A DNA stretch of 35,001 nucleotides from a virus: the IMG/VR virus record IMGVR_UViG_3300033153_007799, positions 1 through 35,001 of that record; one strand, 5' to 3'. The translations under genes and the position numbers were made by a program. The notes beneath the pieces were generated by a model that saw nothing but the letters and a program-made list of their open reading frames with translations, was not told the DNA's origin and searched no databases. Positions within the stretch are counted from its first letter, which is position 1. Every line of letters begins with the position of its first letter. Below are positions 1 to 4,732 of the stretch, one piece after another.

Positions 1-81
1 AGATAAAGATAGTGTTTGTGTAACGAAAATAATAAACTCCCTGAATGAAAAAGCGGGGACATACTACAGTCCCACAACACC
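1..81. repeat. Terminal redundancy, left copy
   Basis: Bases 1-81 recur at 34921-35001. The only difference is base 25 (g here, a at 34945). The repeat is cut by both window edges, so its true length is at least 81 bp. The period is 34,920 bp. The mismatch is in the third position of a Thr codon (ACG/ACA) of the initiator gene and is silent. This fits a circularly permuted or circular genome. The mismatch argues against a purely computational overlap of identical k-mers. Confidence 0.9.
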
Positions 82-274
82 AAAAACCAGGAGGCTGATA
101 AAGGCGCGTATGAATGAGGGTTTTACGATAGATGATTTTGAGAAGGTGATAAAAAAAATGTGCGGCCAATGGATTGGCGGTAAAATGGAGAGATATTTAA
201 GGCCGGAAACATTATTTGGCACCAAATTCGAAAGCTATCTAAACTCTAATTTCAAAGAGGAAGATCCGTTTTGA
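1..274 (+). CDS. Replication initiator, C-terminal part (continues from 34574-34920)
   Basis: The frame is open from base 2 and stops at TGA 272-274. It encodes the C-terminal half of the initiator whose N-terminal half starts at 34574. Joined across the circular junction the protein is 206 residues. This half matches the conserved phage C-terminal domain TIGR02220/Phg_2220_C: an 'INSLNEKAG-YY' opening, then 'RRLIKARMNEGFTIDDF', a 'W' block, and 'YLRPETLFG-KFESYLN'. The domain is found in phage DnaD-like replisome organisers, where a DNA-binding N-terminal half recruits the host helicase to the origin. The stop overlaps the TTG start of the next gene by 4 bases (TTGA), as is usual for an initiator/loader pair. 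The phage has no helicase of its own, so it would use the host's. Confidence 0.85.
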   Translation, partial: DKDSVCVTKIINSLNEKAGTYYSPTTPKTRRLIKARMNEGFTIDDFEKVIKKMCGQWIGGKMERYLRPETLFGTKFESYLNSNFKEEDPF

Positions 275-738
275 CAAAAAAAGAATTTATGGATACGTTC
301 TCGCCGATGGGAATGATACAGTTTAAATCCTACAATGGATTACGGGCCGTAATCGCGGGATATTATGAGGAAGTAAAACAATATCCCATCTCAATCCTGC
401 ATCGTGTCATGTTGGACATTGAGAGAGATTATGATAATTATCATTTCCCGTCACCGAGCACGCTTGCAGAAAAGTGCAGGATAAAATCTGCTAATTTTCA
501 GAACAGGGGACAGGGCGATGTTGGTTTAATCTCACAGGAAGAGGCAGATACGCCGCGAAACAGAAAGGCCCGATTGGAATTTTTTAAAAAGGTGGCGGCC
601 CAGCATGATAAGCATTTGATAAACGGTGGAGATGAAACAACTCATATAGCAGTCTGTATGGGTTTGGCTATAATTTCCGACCCTTATGAACAGGCAAAAG
701 CAGATGAAAAAAAGAGGCTTGAAAACTGGGGAAAATAA
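271..738 (+). CDS. Putative helicase-loader-like protein
   Basis: 155 residues. The start is TTG 271, with GAGGAAG at 256-262 at good spacing. It overlaps the stop of the initiator gene. The N-terminal 75 residues look like small helicase-loader proteins of the G39P kind: a short helical region, 'Y-EEVKQYPISILHRVMLDI', then 'FPSPSTLAEKC', resembling the 'FPPTIADI' helical pattern of that family. The C-terminal half is charged, helical and ends in KADEKKRLENWGK. Position straight after an initiator supports a loader or loader-inhibitor role. The assignment rests on pattern and context, not on a catalytic motif, and no ATP-binding site is present, so it is not DnaC-like. It could be another early protein. 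Confidence 0.45.
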   Translation: MTKKEFMDTFSPMGMIQFKSYNGLRAVIAGYYEEVKQYPISILHRVMLDIERDYDNYHFPSPSTLAEKCRIKSANFQNRGQGDVGLISQEEADTPRNRKARLEFFKKVAAQHDKHLINGGDETTHIAVCMGLAIISDPYEQAKADEKKRLENWGK

Positions 739-750
739 ATATCCAATGAG

Positions 751-1116
751 ATGATGATGGATATTGTAGATATTGCTAATCAAATAAATCGTAAAATAAA
801 ATAGCTGGAGCTGGGCCGTCAGGAACTTGCCAGGCGCGGAGAACGCAAGGCGGAGGCCATAGGAGAATACCGGCGGGTTCGGGCCGGAGTTTTGATCCAG
901 CTAAGAAATGGGATTGAATTTGAGCTTGACGGTGAATTGGTAAAAGACCCGCCAGCGACGCTTTGTGAGAGTATATCACGCGGGATTTGCTACAAAGAAA
1001 AGATCGCAGAAGAGACAGCGATTACTGAATATAAAAATGCAATAACAGGGATGATGGCTTTAGAGGCTGAATTAAACGGATTGCAGTCTATTTATCGGCA
1101 CCTGGATAATACATAA
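751..1116 (+). pseudogene. Coiled-coil phage protein interrupted by an in-frame amber codon (TAG 802-804)
   Basis: ATG codons at 751, 754 and 757 open a frame that reads MDIVDIANQINRKIK, meets TAG at 802-804, and continues open to TAA 1114-1116. The continuation (LELGRQELARRGERKAEAIGEYRR...) has no convincing start of its own. The TTG at 892 has GGAG only 2 bases away and would discard a clearly protein-like stretch. Read through, the ~120-residue product has the pattern of a common small phage protein family: a short helix, 'RG--KAEA-GEYR---A-----LR-G', 'L--------KI-EE-A---Y--A', then a helical tail. A single C-to-T change (CAG to TAG) would explain the stop. TAG ends several intact genes here (connector, fibre, holin), so amber is not globally recoded. 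Nonsense mutation, suppression in a particular host, or two separate short genes all remain possible. Confidence 0.6.
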
Positions 1117-1127
1117 GGGGATTTGTG

Positions 1128-1340
1128 ATGATTATCATGTATCTCGTAATGTTGGGAATCGGTATTTTTGTCGGAGGAACAGGCATGGCTATACTTGCGT
1201 CCGGCGGCAAGGCGGACGAGATCGAACGAAGTTGCCAATACCGCACCATGCTTTTTAAGGTGATTTCATGGCACCGGAGCGGGAGGCAAAAACCATTTCC
1301 AGAAAAAGAAATTGTTGAACTATTACAGGAATGGAGATAA
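1128..1340 (+). CDS. Small single-pass membrane protein
   Basis: 70 residues from ATG 1128, with AAGGGG at 1115-1120 giving 7-base spacing. The GTG at 1125 is possible but less well placed. Residues 1-25 (IIMYLVMLGIGIFVGGTGMA) form one membrane segment. 'LASGGKADEIERSCQYR' follows, and a basic then acidic cytoplasmic tail. The pattern is like short phage DUF3789-type membrane proteins (a glycine-rich helix followed by a basic 'GK-AD'). It lies in the early operon between the amber-interrupted gene and a hypothetical. Function unknown. Confidence 0.6.
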   Translation: MIIMYLVMLGIGIFVGGTGMAILASGGKADEIERSCQYRTMLFKVISWHRSGRQKPFPEKEIVELLQEWR

Positions 1341-1344
1341 AATC

Positions 1345-1845
1345 ATGAATCACGTCCAGCTTATGGTAAACGGGAAAACAATCCTTGATAGATCCTTTTC
1401 GGGGATTGTTGAAACGGAAAATCGGCTGAAGGATATTCTTGATCAGTTTGAATGGGATGACCATATTTTGATTAGCGCAGAAAAGGATATGAAGAGGATA
1501 AATCCAGAGTTTGATACAGCTCAATATATCCGAGAGTGTGAAAACCGACTAAAGAAAAAATATGTTGTTGAAGGCGGGCTTTACAGAGAAATCGAACCAC
1601 CTTACTTAGCGTTCCAGTGGTTTGGCTCAACAGATGAATATGTACATCAAGCAATGCACGAGATAGAACAATTTTGCAAACAAGTTTTAATATTAAAATT
1701 AAATAATAAGAAAGACCTTGTCATCATAAATAAATATGGTTATTTACAGACCGTCTCAAGGGGGAATTGGGTTGTCATTGATGAGTATGGCGATATTGAT
1801 ATAATGAACGATAGTATTTTTAATCTAAAATTCGAGGCGATATAA
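1345..1845 (+). CDS. Hypothetical protein, 166 aa
   Basis: ATG 1345 is preceded by GGAG at 1333-1336. The in-frame TTG at 1312 lies inside the previous gene and has no reason to be used. The product is soluble and mixed alpha/beta. An N-terminal 'HVQLMVNGKTILDRSFSGIV' beta segment is followed by a charged helix (residues 20-70), and a C-terminal third rich in beta strands with Asn/Asp/Tyr. I do not recognise the family. The coding part becomes more AT-rich in its last third. Its stop lies in 'TATAACGTTGGTTAACC', which resembles the left end of the attC-like sites downstream, but no matching right half was found. Confidence 0.65.
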   Translation: MNHVQLMVNGKTILDRSFSGIVETENRLKDILDQFEWDDHILISAEKDMKRINPEFDTAQYIRECENRLKKKYVVEGGLYREIEPPYLAFQWFGSTDEYVHQAMHEIEQFCKQVLILKLNNKKDLVIINKYGYLQTVSRGNWVVIDEYGDIDIMNDSIFNLKFEAI

Positions 1846-1874
1846 CGTTGGTTAACCGGAAGGGGTGGTAAATT

Positions 1875-2057
1875 ATGAGACTGTTATTTTTTTTGGCTTT
1901 TGTTATAATACTATCTCATTTAAAAGTTGAGATACCGCAAACATATGAATGGATTAATTTAGGTAAATTGAGTTTAATTGCGATGTTAGTTTGGGCTGTT
2001 ATTGGAGATGTTTTGAGTGGTATAAAAAAAATACAAAATATTGACTGGAAAAAATGA
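1875..2057 (+). CDS. Small two-pass membrane protein
   Basis: 60 residues from ATG 1875, preceded by a GGAAGGGGTGG tract. Two hydrophobic segments are visible: residues 2-17 (RLLFFLAFVIILSHLK) and 31-48 (GKLSLIAMLVWAVIGDVL). They are separated by a short loop 'VEIPQTYEWINL', with a basic tail. The stop overlaps the ATG of the next small membrane gene (ATGA, 2054-2057), so the two are probably translationally coupled. The function is not evident. AT-rich composition and position next to the cassette region suggest an accessory gene. Confidence 0.6.
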   Translation: MRLLFFLAFVIILSHLKVEIPQTYEWINLGKLSLIAMLVWAVIGDVLSGIKKIQNIDWKK

Positions 2058-2203
2058 AAAGCGATAAAGCAAGCATAGAGTTATTGAAATCAAAATTATT
2101 TATAGGATGTTTATTGATTATGGGCATATACTTGTTGACGAATACTATAGAATTAGTTGTGTTAATTTTATGGCTATTAATGATTAAGATTAAAAAATTG
2201 TAA
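2054..2203 (+). CDS. Very small membrane protein, 49 aa
   Basis: ATG 2054 overlaps the TGA of the preceding gene by 4 bases. It runs MKSDKASIELLKSK then two closely spaced hydrophobic stretches (LFIGCLLIMGIYLL and IELVVLILWLLMI) and ends KIKKL with TAA at 2201-2203. It is coupled to the 60-residue membrane protein upstream, and together they look like a two-component membrane pair. No known family recognised. Its stop codon is followed after 2 bases by the first attC-like element. Confidence 0.5.
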   Translation: MKSDKASIELLKSKLFIGCLLIMGIYLLTNTIELVVLILWLLMIKIKKL

Positions 2204-2205
2204 CT

Positions 2206-2330
2206 TGCTAACGTTTTGCATAATAGGCGGCATAAATTTAAAAGAAAGGAACCAAGTTAAATGACACAACAAAACAAAAATCTGAAAATTGAGGACGGCG
2301 GTAGCCGTCCGGTTGATGCGGTTGTTATAC
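2206..2330 (+). repeat. attC-like recombination site 1 (125 bp)
   Basis: Left end box TGCTAAC (2206-2212), 5-base spacer GTTTT, left arm GCAT-AATAGG-CGGC (2218-2231). The right arm is GCCG-T-CCGGTT-G-ATGC (2304-2319), then a 4-base spacer and the right box GTTATAC (2324-2330). T2308 and G2315 have no partner on the left arm and would be extrahelical, 6 paired bases apart. The middle of the stem has one mismatch. Site 4 (4325-4450) is close to a copy of it. The terminal loop holds the Shine-Dalgarno (AAAGGA) and ATG of the next gene, and the right arm is coding. Confidence 0.65.
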
Positions 2331-2584
2331 CGCCATTTGAAGACTTGAAATTGTGTGAAAAATTTGGGGGATGGGCAAGAGTGCAGGTGGCTTTTTATGA
2401 TTATTTGTTTGTACAAGCCCAAGAAATGTGTATGAGTTGTTGGCGAGAAATAGCGATGAAAGACATAATGGGCGGTTTTAAAGATGGGGAGAATTTTTAT
2501 GAAAAATCAATTAAGGCCATTGAGGGGAAGTGGAAGTCATTTTCCGATGCATGGAATGATTTTGTGAAAGATATGGCGGTATAA
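2261..2584 (+). CDS. Cassette protein A; N-terminus encoded by attC-like site 1
   Basis: 107 residues from ATG 2261, with AAAGGA upstream. Residues 1-23 (MTQQNKNLKIEDGGSRPVDA and on to VVI) are almost identical to the start of the gene at 4381, but the remainders are unrelated. The shared DNA is exactly the attC-like site, so this gene is a fusion of a site-encoded leader with a cassette-encoded body (from about residue 23: PPFEDLKLCEKFGGWARVQV...). The body is helical with three Cys, several Trp and many acidic residues. I do not recognise it. It ends in TATAAC, which forms the left box of attC-like site 2. Internal starts downstream of the site are poor, so translation probably does begin inside the site. 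Confidence 0.6.
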   Translation: MTQQNKNLKIEDGGSRPVDAVVIPPFEDLKLCEKFGGWARVQVAFYDYLFVQAQEMCMSCWREIAMKDIMGGFKDGENFYEKSIKAIEGKWKSFSDAWNDFVKDMAV

Positions 2585-2676
2585 CGGCGAGTTATCAGTG
2601 GACAAAAACGCCACTGATGTGGAAGAAGAACAAACAACCGTCCGCGTTTTTGTTCCACTGCATAACATTGTTGGGC
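2579..2676 (+). repeat. attC-like recombination site 2 (98 bp)
   Basis: Left box GTATAAC (2579-2585, containing the TAA of cassette gene A), spacer GGCGA, left arm 2591-2611 (GTTAT, CAGTGG, ACAAAAACGC). The right arm is 2644-2666 (GCGTTTTTGT, T, CCACTG, C, ATAAC), then a 3-base spacer and right box GTTGGGC (2670-2676, matching the core GTTRRRY). The arms pair over 21 bases with only two unpaired bases, both on the right arm and 6 bases apart. This is the clearest of the four sites. The apical loop (about 32 bases) has no ORF. Confidence 0.75.
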
Positions 2677-2691
2677 GGCGTGGAGGATATG

Positions 2692-2862
2692 ATGGAATAT
2701 TTGATTATTGAATATGCCAAAAATACTGTTAACCAACGTCCCATAATTGAAAACAAAATGATAATGAATGAAAAACAATTATGGGAATATCTGCAACATC
2801 AACGCGAATCTGATAAAAAATTTACTGTTAATAAAATTGAGTGTGTCTTGGACTGGAGTTAA
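2692..2862 (+). CDS. Cassette ORF, 56 aa hypothetical
   Basis: ATG 2692 with GGAGG at 2682-2686 (5-base spacing). ATG 2689 is also in frame but too close. The product begins MEYLIIEYAKNTVNQRPI, has a helical acidic/basic middle (NEKQLWEYLQHQRESDKK) and ends VNKIECVLDWS. Not recognised. It sits alone between attC-like sites 2 and 3. The right box of site 2 is GTTGGGC and the left box of site 3, just after the stop, is GCCCAAC. This is the normal arrangement of a single-gene integron cassette: a short 5' leader, one ORF, then attC. Predicted cassette limits are 2671-2976. Confidence 0.6.
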   Translation: MEYLIIEYAKNTVNQRPIIENKMIMNEKQLWEYLQHQRESDKKFTVNKIECVLDWS

Positions 2863-2865
2863 GCC

Positions 2866-2982
2866 GCCCAACGATTGTTTCAACGGCGAAACCGTGCAGG
2901 AGAATCCGCGTGAAGATTGAGAGATACATAACCGTTGTACGGGAGTATCATGGTTTCGTCCAGTTGCTAACAGTGGTTAATC
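2866..2982 (+). repeat. attC-like recombination site 3 (117 bp)
   Basis: Left box GCCCAAC (2866-2872), 5-base spacer GATTG, left arm TTT-CAAC-GG-CGAAACC (2878-2893). The right arm is GGTTTCG-T-CC-A-GTTG-C-TAA (2952-2970), then a 5-base spacer CAGTG and right box GTTAATC (2976-2982). T2959 and C2967 are extrahelical with six paired bases between them, plus one extra bulged A (2962). The right box departs from GTTRRRY at one position. The loop of about 58 bases shows no convincing ORF. Confidence 0.65.
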
Positions 2983-3364
2983 GCCCGGTGCGCCCCATTT
3001 TTGGTGGTGTGGTGCGGATACGGGGACACCCTGCATACGCCTAAGACCTGTTGTTTTGCTTGCGCTACTGATACATTCGATTTAACTGATTTAATCATAA
3101 GTGGGGTGGGTCCTTTGACCTACATTAAGTTGTTTTTAATTATAGTGCCGACAGGAACAATCCTGACTACTTTCAGATCCAAATTGGTAGTTTTGAGTCA
3201 GATCACCGGATGTGATAGCATCCGAGTCGGGGACGGACAGTCAAAAGTTTCTTCAATATTTGACTTCTCCTCTTTTAAAGCGGGCAGCATCGCCCGCACT
3301 TTTGGGGTCGAAGGGTTCACCCTGCAAAATTATATTTAATTCAAAGAACGAGAGGATATAAATC
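2983..3364 (+). ncRNA. No convincing gene; candidate structured RNA in 3150-3304
   Basis: A weak frame (3001-3339, TTG start, no Shine-Dalgarno, no recognisable domain) is the only ORF on the + strand here. Between 3150 and 3304 there are four successive short hairpins: CAGG/CCTG (3152-3165), ACTAC/GTAGT (3166-3191), CGGATG/CATCCG (3207-3224) and GCGGGC/GCCCGC (3280-3297). The last is followed by ACTTTT, like a terminator. This would fit an ORF-less cassette encoding a small RNA. No clear promoter was found. The next gene's GAGAGGA site lies at 3350-3356. Confidence 0.3.
3280..3303 (+). terminator. Possible intrinsic terminator
   Basis: A perfect 6-bp GC stem GCGGGC/GCCCGC (3280-3285 with 3292-3297) has a 6-base loop, followed by AC and four T. 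The U-tract is short and offset, so termination may be partial. Confidence 0.45.
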
Positions 3365-3529
3365 ATGAGTATTGATCATAGAGTTATCGCATTGGAACAG
3401 GCAATAAGAAGCTACCCTTCCAACGTGGCAGATACGGAAGCAATCGTAATAAGAGCTAAAGAATTCACTCGGTTTTTGATGGATCTTTCGGAACGCGAGT
3501 TGCCCAAAGACACTCACGATAAAGAGTAA
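3365..3529 (+). CDS. Small hypothetical protein, 54 aa
   Basis: ATG 3365 is preceded by GAGAGGA at 3350-3356. The product MSIDHRVIALEQAIRSYPSN continues as a helix-rich, charged protein (IVIRAKEFTRFLMDLSERELPKD) and ends HDKE with TAA at 3527-3529. It has the look of a short phage helical protein, but I do not recognise the family. Its 3' end overlaps the 3' end of a gene on the opposite strand (3465-3641) by 65 bases, so the two are convergent. Confidence 0.5.
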   Translation: MSIDHRVIALEQAIRSYPSNVADTEAIVIRAKEFTRFLMDLSERELPKDTHDKE

Positions 3530-3641
3530 GAATGTAATTTCTGTTTCTCTTGGTAGTCTTTTCAGGGCCATCGGCAATTGCTTTCATTAGATCGAATGCG
3601 ACACGTTCTTTGCAGTCAAATTGCAGTTCTGTTTTTTCCAT
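3465..3641 (-). CDS. Minus-strand small protein, 58 aa
   Basis: This is the only minus-strand frame in the window that I think may be real. On the reverse strand the ATG at 3641-3639 follows AAAGGGAGTTGAA, a good Shine-Dalgarno at 5-base spacing. The product starts MEKTELQFDCKERVAFDLM and continues with a helix, a basic stretch (EKTTKRNRNYILTLY) and 'RECLWATR'. The 'KERVAFDLM...RNYILTLYRECLWAT' pattern resembles small phage and plasmid helical proteins, but I cannot name the family. A longer start at 3698 lacks a ribosome site. Reverse-oriented genes also occur in integron cassette arrays. Overlaps 3365-3529 tail to tail. Confidence 0.45.
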   Translation of the reverse strand: MEKTELQFDCKERVAFDLMKAIADGPEKTTKRNRNYILTLYRECLWATRVPKDPSKTE

Positions 3642-3680
3642 TTCAACTCCCTTTACCCCAGTGTGGAGGTGGGGCCGCTT

Positions 3681-3749
3681 ATGATTAAAGACATTCATAT
3701 TTACCCCTGCTTCAAAGCAAGGGCGATTAACGATTGGTTTAACAGGTAA
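3681..3749 (+). CDS. Possible 22-aa peptide
   Basis: ATG 3681 follows GGAGGTGGGG at 3665-3674. It encodes MIKDIHIYPCFKARAINDWF followed by NR, with TAA at 3747-3749. The same GGAGGTGG ribosome site precedes the next small gene at 3765. It may be a leader peptide or the remnant of a larger gene. Support is only the ribosome site. Confidence 0.25.
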   Translation: MIKDIHIYPCFKARAINDWFNR

Positions 3750-3764
3750 AATGGAGGTGGTACA

Positions 3765-3908
3765 ATGGTACTAATGTATTTGATAATATTGTTATTGGCA
3801 ATTGTTACGGTATTGTTACAACACAAACTTGACAAAGTGTGGTATTTTCTGAAACACGATCAAACAGATTTGGGGAAATCGTTCAGGAAATATATAGGTT
3901 TGAAATAG
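3765..3908 (+). CDS. Small single-pass membrane protein, 47 aa
   Basis: ATG 3765 with GGAGGTGG at 3753-3760. Residues 2-19 (VLMYLIILLLAIVTVLLQ) form one membrane segment, and the rest is a short basic tail (HKLDKVWYFLKHDQTDLGKS...). It ends TAG 3906-3908. The stop lies in the left arm of a hairpin (3897-3942). Too short for a family call. Plausibly a membrane accessory peptide like those at 1875-2203. Confidence 0.5.
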   Translation: MVLMYLIILLLAIVTVLLQHKLDKVWYFLKHDQTDLGKSFRKYIGLK

Positions 3909-3942
3909 TAGGGTGTAGATGGGATTTTATCCTGTTCAAACC
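3897..3942 (+). other. Hairpin at the 3' end of the 47-aa gene
   Basis: GGTTTGAA (3897-3904) pairs perfectly with TTCAAACC (3935-3942), and a smaller GGAT/ATCC pair lies in the loop. It is followed within 4 bases by GTTATGC (3946-3952). That heptamer is the exact reverse complement of the left box of attC-like site 4 (GCATAAC, 4325-4331) and could be the remnant right end of a decayed attC-like site. No matching left box was found. Confidence 0.4.
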
Positions 3943-3960
3943 GTGGTTATGCTTAGTGAG

Positions 3961-3979
3961 CACTGGCCACAAGCCAGTG
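3961..3979 (+). terminator. Hairpin, weak terminator candidate
   Basis: CACTGGC (3961-3967) and GCCAGTG (3973-3979) form a perfect 7-bp stem with a 5-base loop CACAA, followed by only three T. It lies between the 47-aa membrane gene and the gene at 4027. Termination would be inefficient; an mRNA-processing or RNA-stability role is equally possible. Confidence 0.35.
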
Positions 3980-4026
3980 TTTGCGAACGGCCAGCCCTTT
4001 AACCTTTAACCAAAAGGGGAGTTAAA

Positions 4027-4305
4027 ATGGATTGTACAATCTGGAAATTTGGTTTTGACATCGCAGATGAGTTTGCAATTGAAATGCCTGGTGGTGCGGA
4101 AATATTAGATGTACAGGAGCAGCATGGGCTTGCATGCATTTGGGCATTAATCGACCCTGAAGCAAGTAAAAAATGTAGATACTTTAGACTTGTTGGCACG
4201 GGACATCCGTTTGATTATGATGCAAGGATTTATAAATACATGGGAACCTTTCAAATGCATGGTGGCAACTTAGTATTTCATCTATTCGAAAATATAATGA
4301 AATGA
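4027..4305 (+). CDS. DUF7352-like phage protein
   Basis: 92 residues from ATG 4027, with AAAGGGGAG at 4012-4020. The sequence pattern is a familiar small phage/plasmid family (I recall it as DUF7352): an N-terminal 'IWKF-F-I-DEFAIEMPGGAEIL', 'VQEQ-GL-CIWALIDPEA', a basic stretch then 'RLVGTGHPFD', and the C-terminal 'YMGTFQMHGGNLVFHLFE'. It is full length for that family. It is a compact beta-rich protein of unknown function. It lies in the cassette region just before attC-like site 4, with GTTATGC (3946-3952) upstream, so it may be a cassette gene. The family match is from memory of the consensus. Confidence 0.65.
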   Translation: MDCTIWKFGFDIADEFAIEMPGGAEILDVQEQHGLACIWALIDPEASKKCRYFRLVGTGHPFDYDARIYKYMGTFQMHGGNLVFHLFENIMK

Positions 4306-4324
4306 CCTATACCCTTGCTGGCAA

Positions 4325-4450
4325 GCATAACGTTTTGCATAACCGGCGGCGTGTAATTTGAGAACAGGAGAAAATTTAAAATGACACAGCACAACAAAAA
4401 TCTGAAAACTGAGGACGGCGGTAGCCGTCCGGTTGATGCGTTGGTTATAC
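4325..4450 (+). repeat. attC-like recombination site 4 (126 bp)
   Basis: Left box GCATAAC (4325-4331), 5-base spacer GTTTT, left arm GCAT-AACCGG-CGGC (4337-4350). The right arm is GCCG-T-CCGGTT-G-ATGC (4424-4439), then spacer GTTG and right box GTTATAC (4444-4450). All 14 stem bases pair, and only T4428 and G4435 are extrahelical, 6 pairs apart. A nested hairpin GGACGGC-GGTA-GCCGTCC (4413-4430) competes with it. It is about 85% like site 1 by eye. The Shine-Dalgarno (AGGAG) and ATG 4381 of the next gene lie in its loop. Confidence 0.72.
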
Positions 4451-4653
4451 AGCAAGAGGGGCGGGGATATTTAGTGAAAGTAAAAACTACAAGTTGTTTA
4501 AGATCAACATTTCGAGTAGAAGACGATGATCATTATTACGATTGTGAAGATGCTATGATTTATGTAGTTACAGATGACCCTAAAAAAATATATGATATTT
4601 GGAGAGAATCTGTTATTGAAATTAAAGATATTGGGGTTGGGTTTGCTGTATAA
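4381..4653 (+). CDS. Cassette protein B; N-terminus encoded by attC-like site 4
   Basis: 90 residues from ATG 4381, with AGGAG at 4366-4370. Residues 1-23 (MTQHNKNLKTEDGGSRPVDA and on to LVI) match cassette protein A apart from a few changes. The rest is unrelated: a beta-rich, acidic body (VKVKTTSCLRSTF, DDDHYYDCEDAMIYVVTDD) ending IKDIGVGFAV. Not recognised. An in-frame GTG at about 4474 with GGCGGGG upstream could start a shorter 60-residue form containing only the cassette body. The stop again sits in GTATAAC, the same heptamer as the left box of site 2. Here no right half follows; only a short GGTTTA/TAAACC hairpin (4656-4681) is present. Confidence 0.55.
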   Translation: MTQHNKNLKTEDGGSRPVDALVIQQEGRGYLVKVKTTSCLRSTFRVEDDDHYYDCEDAMIYVVTDDPKKIYDIWRESVIEIKDIGVGFAV

Positions 4654-4715
4654 CATGGTTTATCCGAAATTGGGCCTAAACCAAATAAAAATAAGATGTA
4701 AAAAATAGGAAGGTA

Positions 4716-4732
4716 CGTACAATGTCTGTACG
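4716..4732 (+). promoter_or_regulatory. Inverted repeat over the RHH gene start
   Basis: CGTAC (4716-4720) and GTACG (4728-4732) flank the ATG at 4722. The repeat lies just downstream of the AGGAAGG ribosome site at 4707-4713. It could be an operator for autorepression by the RHH protein, whose family binds short palindromes, or an mRNA hairpin hiding the start. The 5-bp stem is short. Confidence 0.3.

Noticed and set aside
802-804. Genome-wide amber recoding (TAG as an amino acid)
   Set aside because: TAG is the natural end of several intact genes (14313, 19446, 29067, 31276) with the next gene starting immediately, so TAG works as a stop.
1840-1870. A fifth attC-like site after the 166-aa gene (TATAACGTTGGTTAACCGG)
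   Set aside because: It has the left-box look, but no right arm or GTT box with matching bulges was found within 150 bases.
2841-3044. 67-codon + frame overlapping attC-like site 3
   Set aside because: No ribosome site, odd composition, and it runs across the inverted repeat and its loop. The inverted repeat explains the sequence better.
3001-3339. 112-codon + frame starting with TTG
   Set aside because: No Shine-Dalgarno or recognisable domain, and it crosses several hairpins, including a terminator-like one. I kept the region as a possible RNA.
4648-4690. attC-like site after cassette gene B (GTATAAC)
   Set aside because: The heptamer is identical to the left box of site 2, but only a 6-bp hairpin GGTTTA/TAAACC follows, with no right box.
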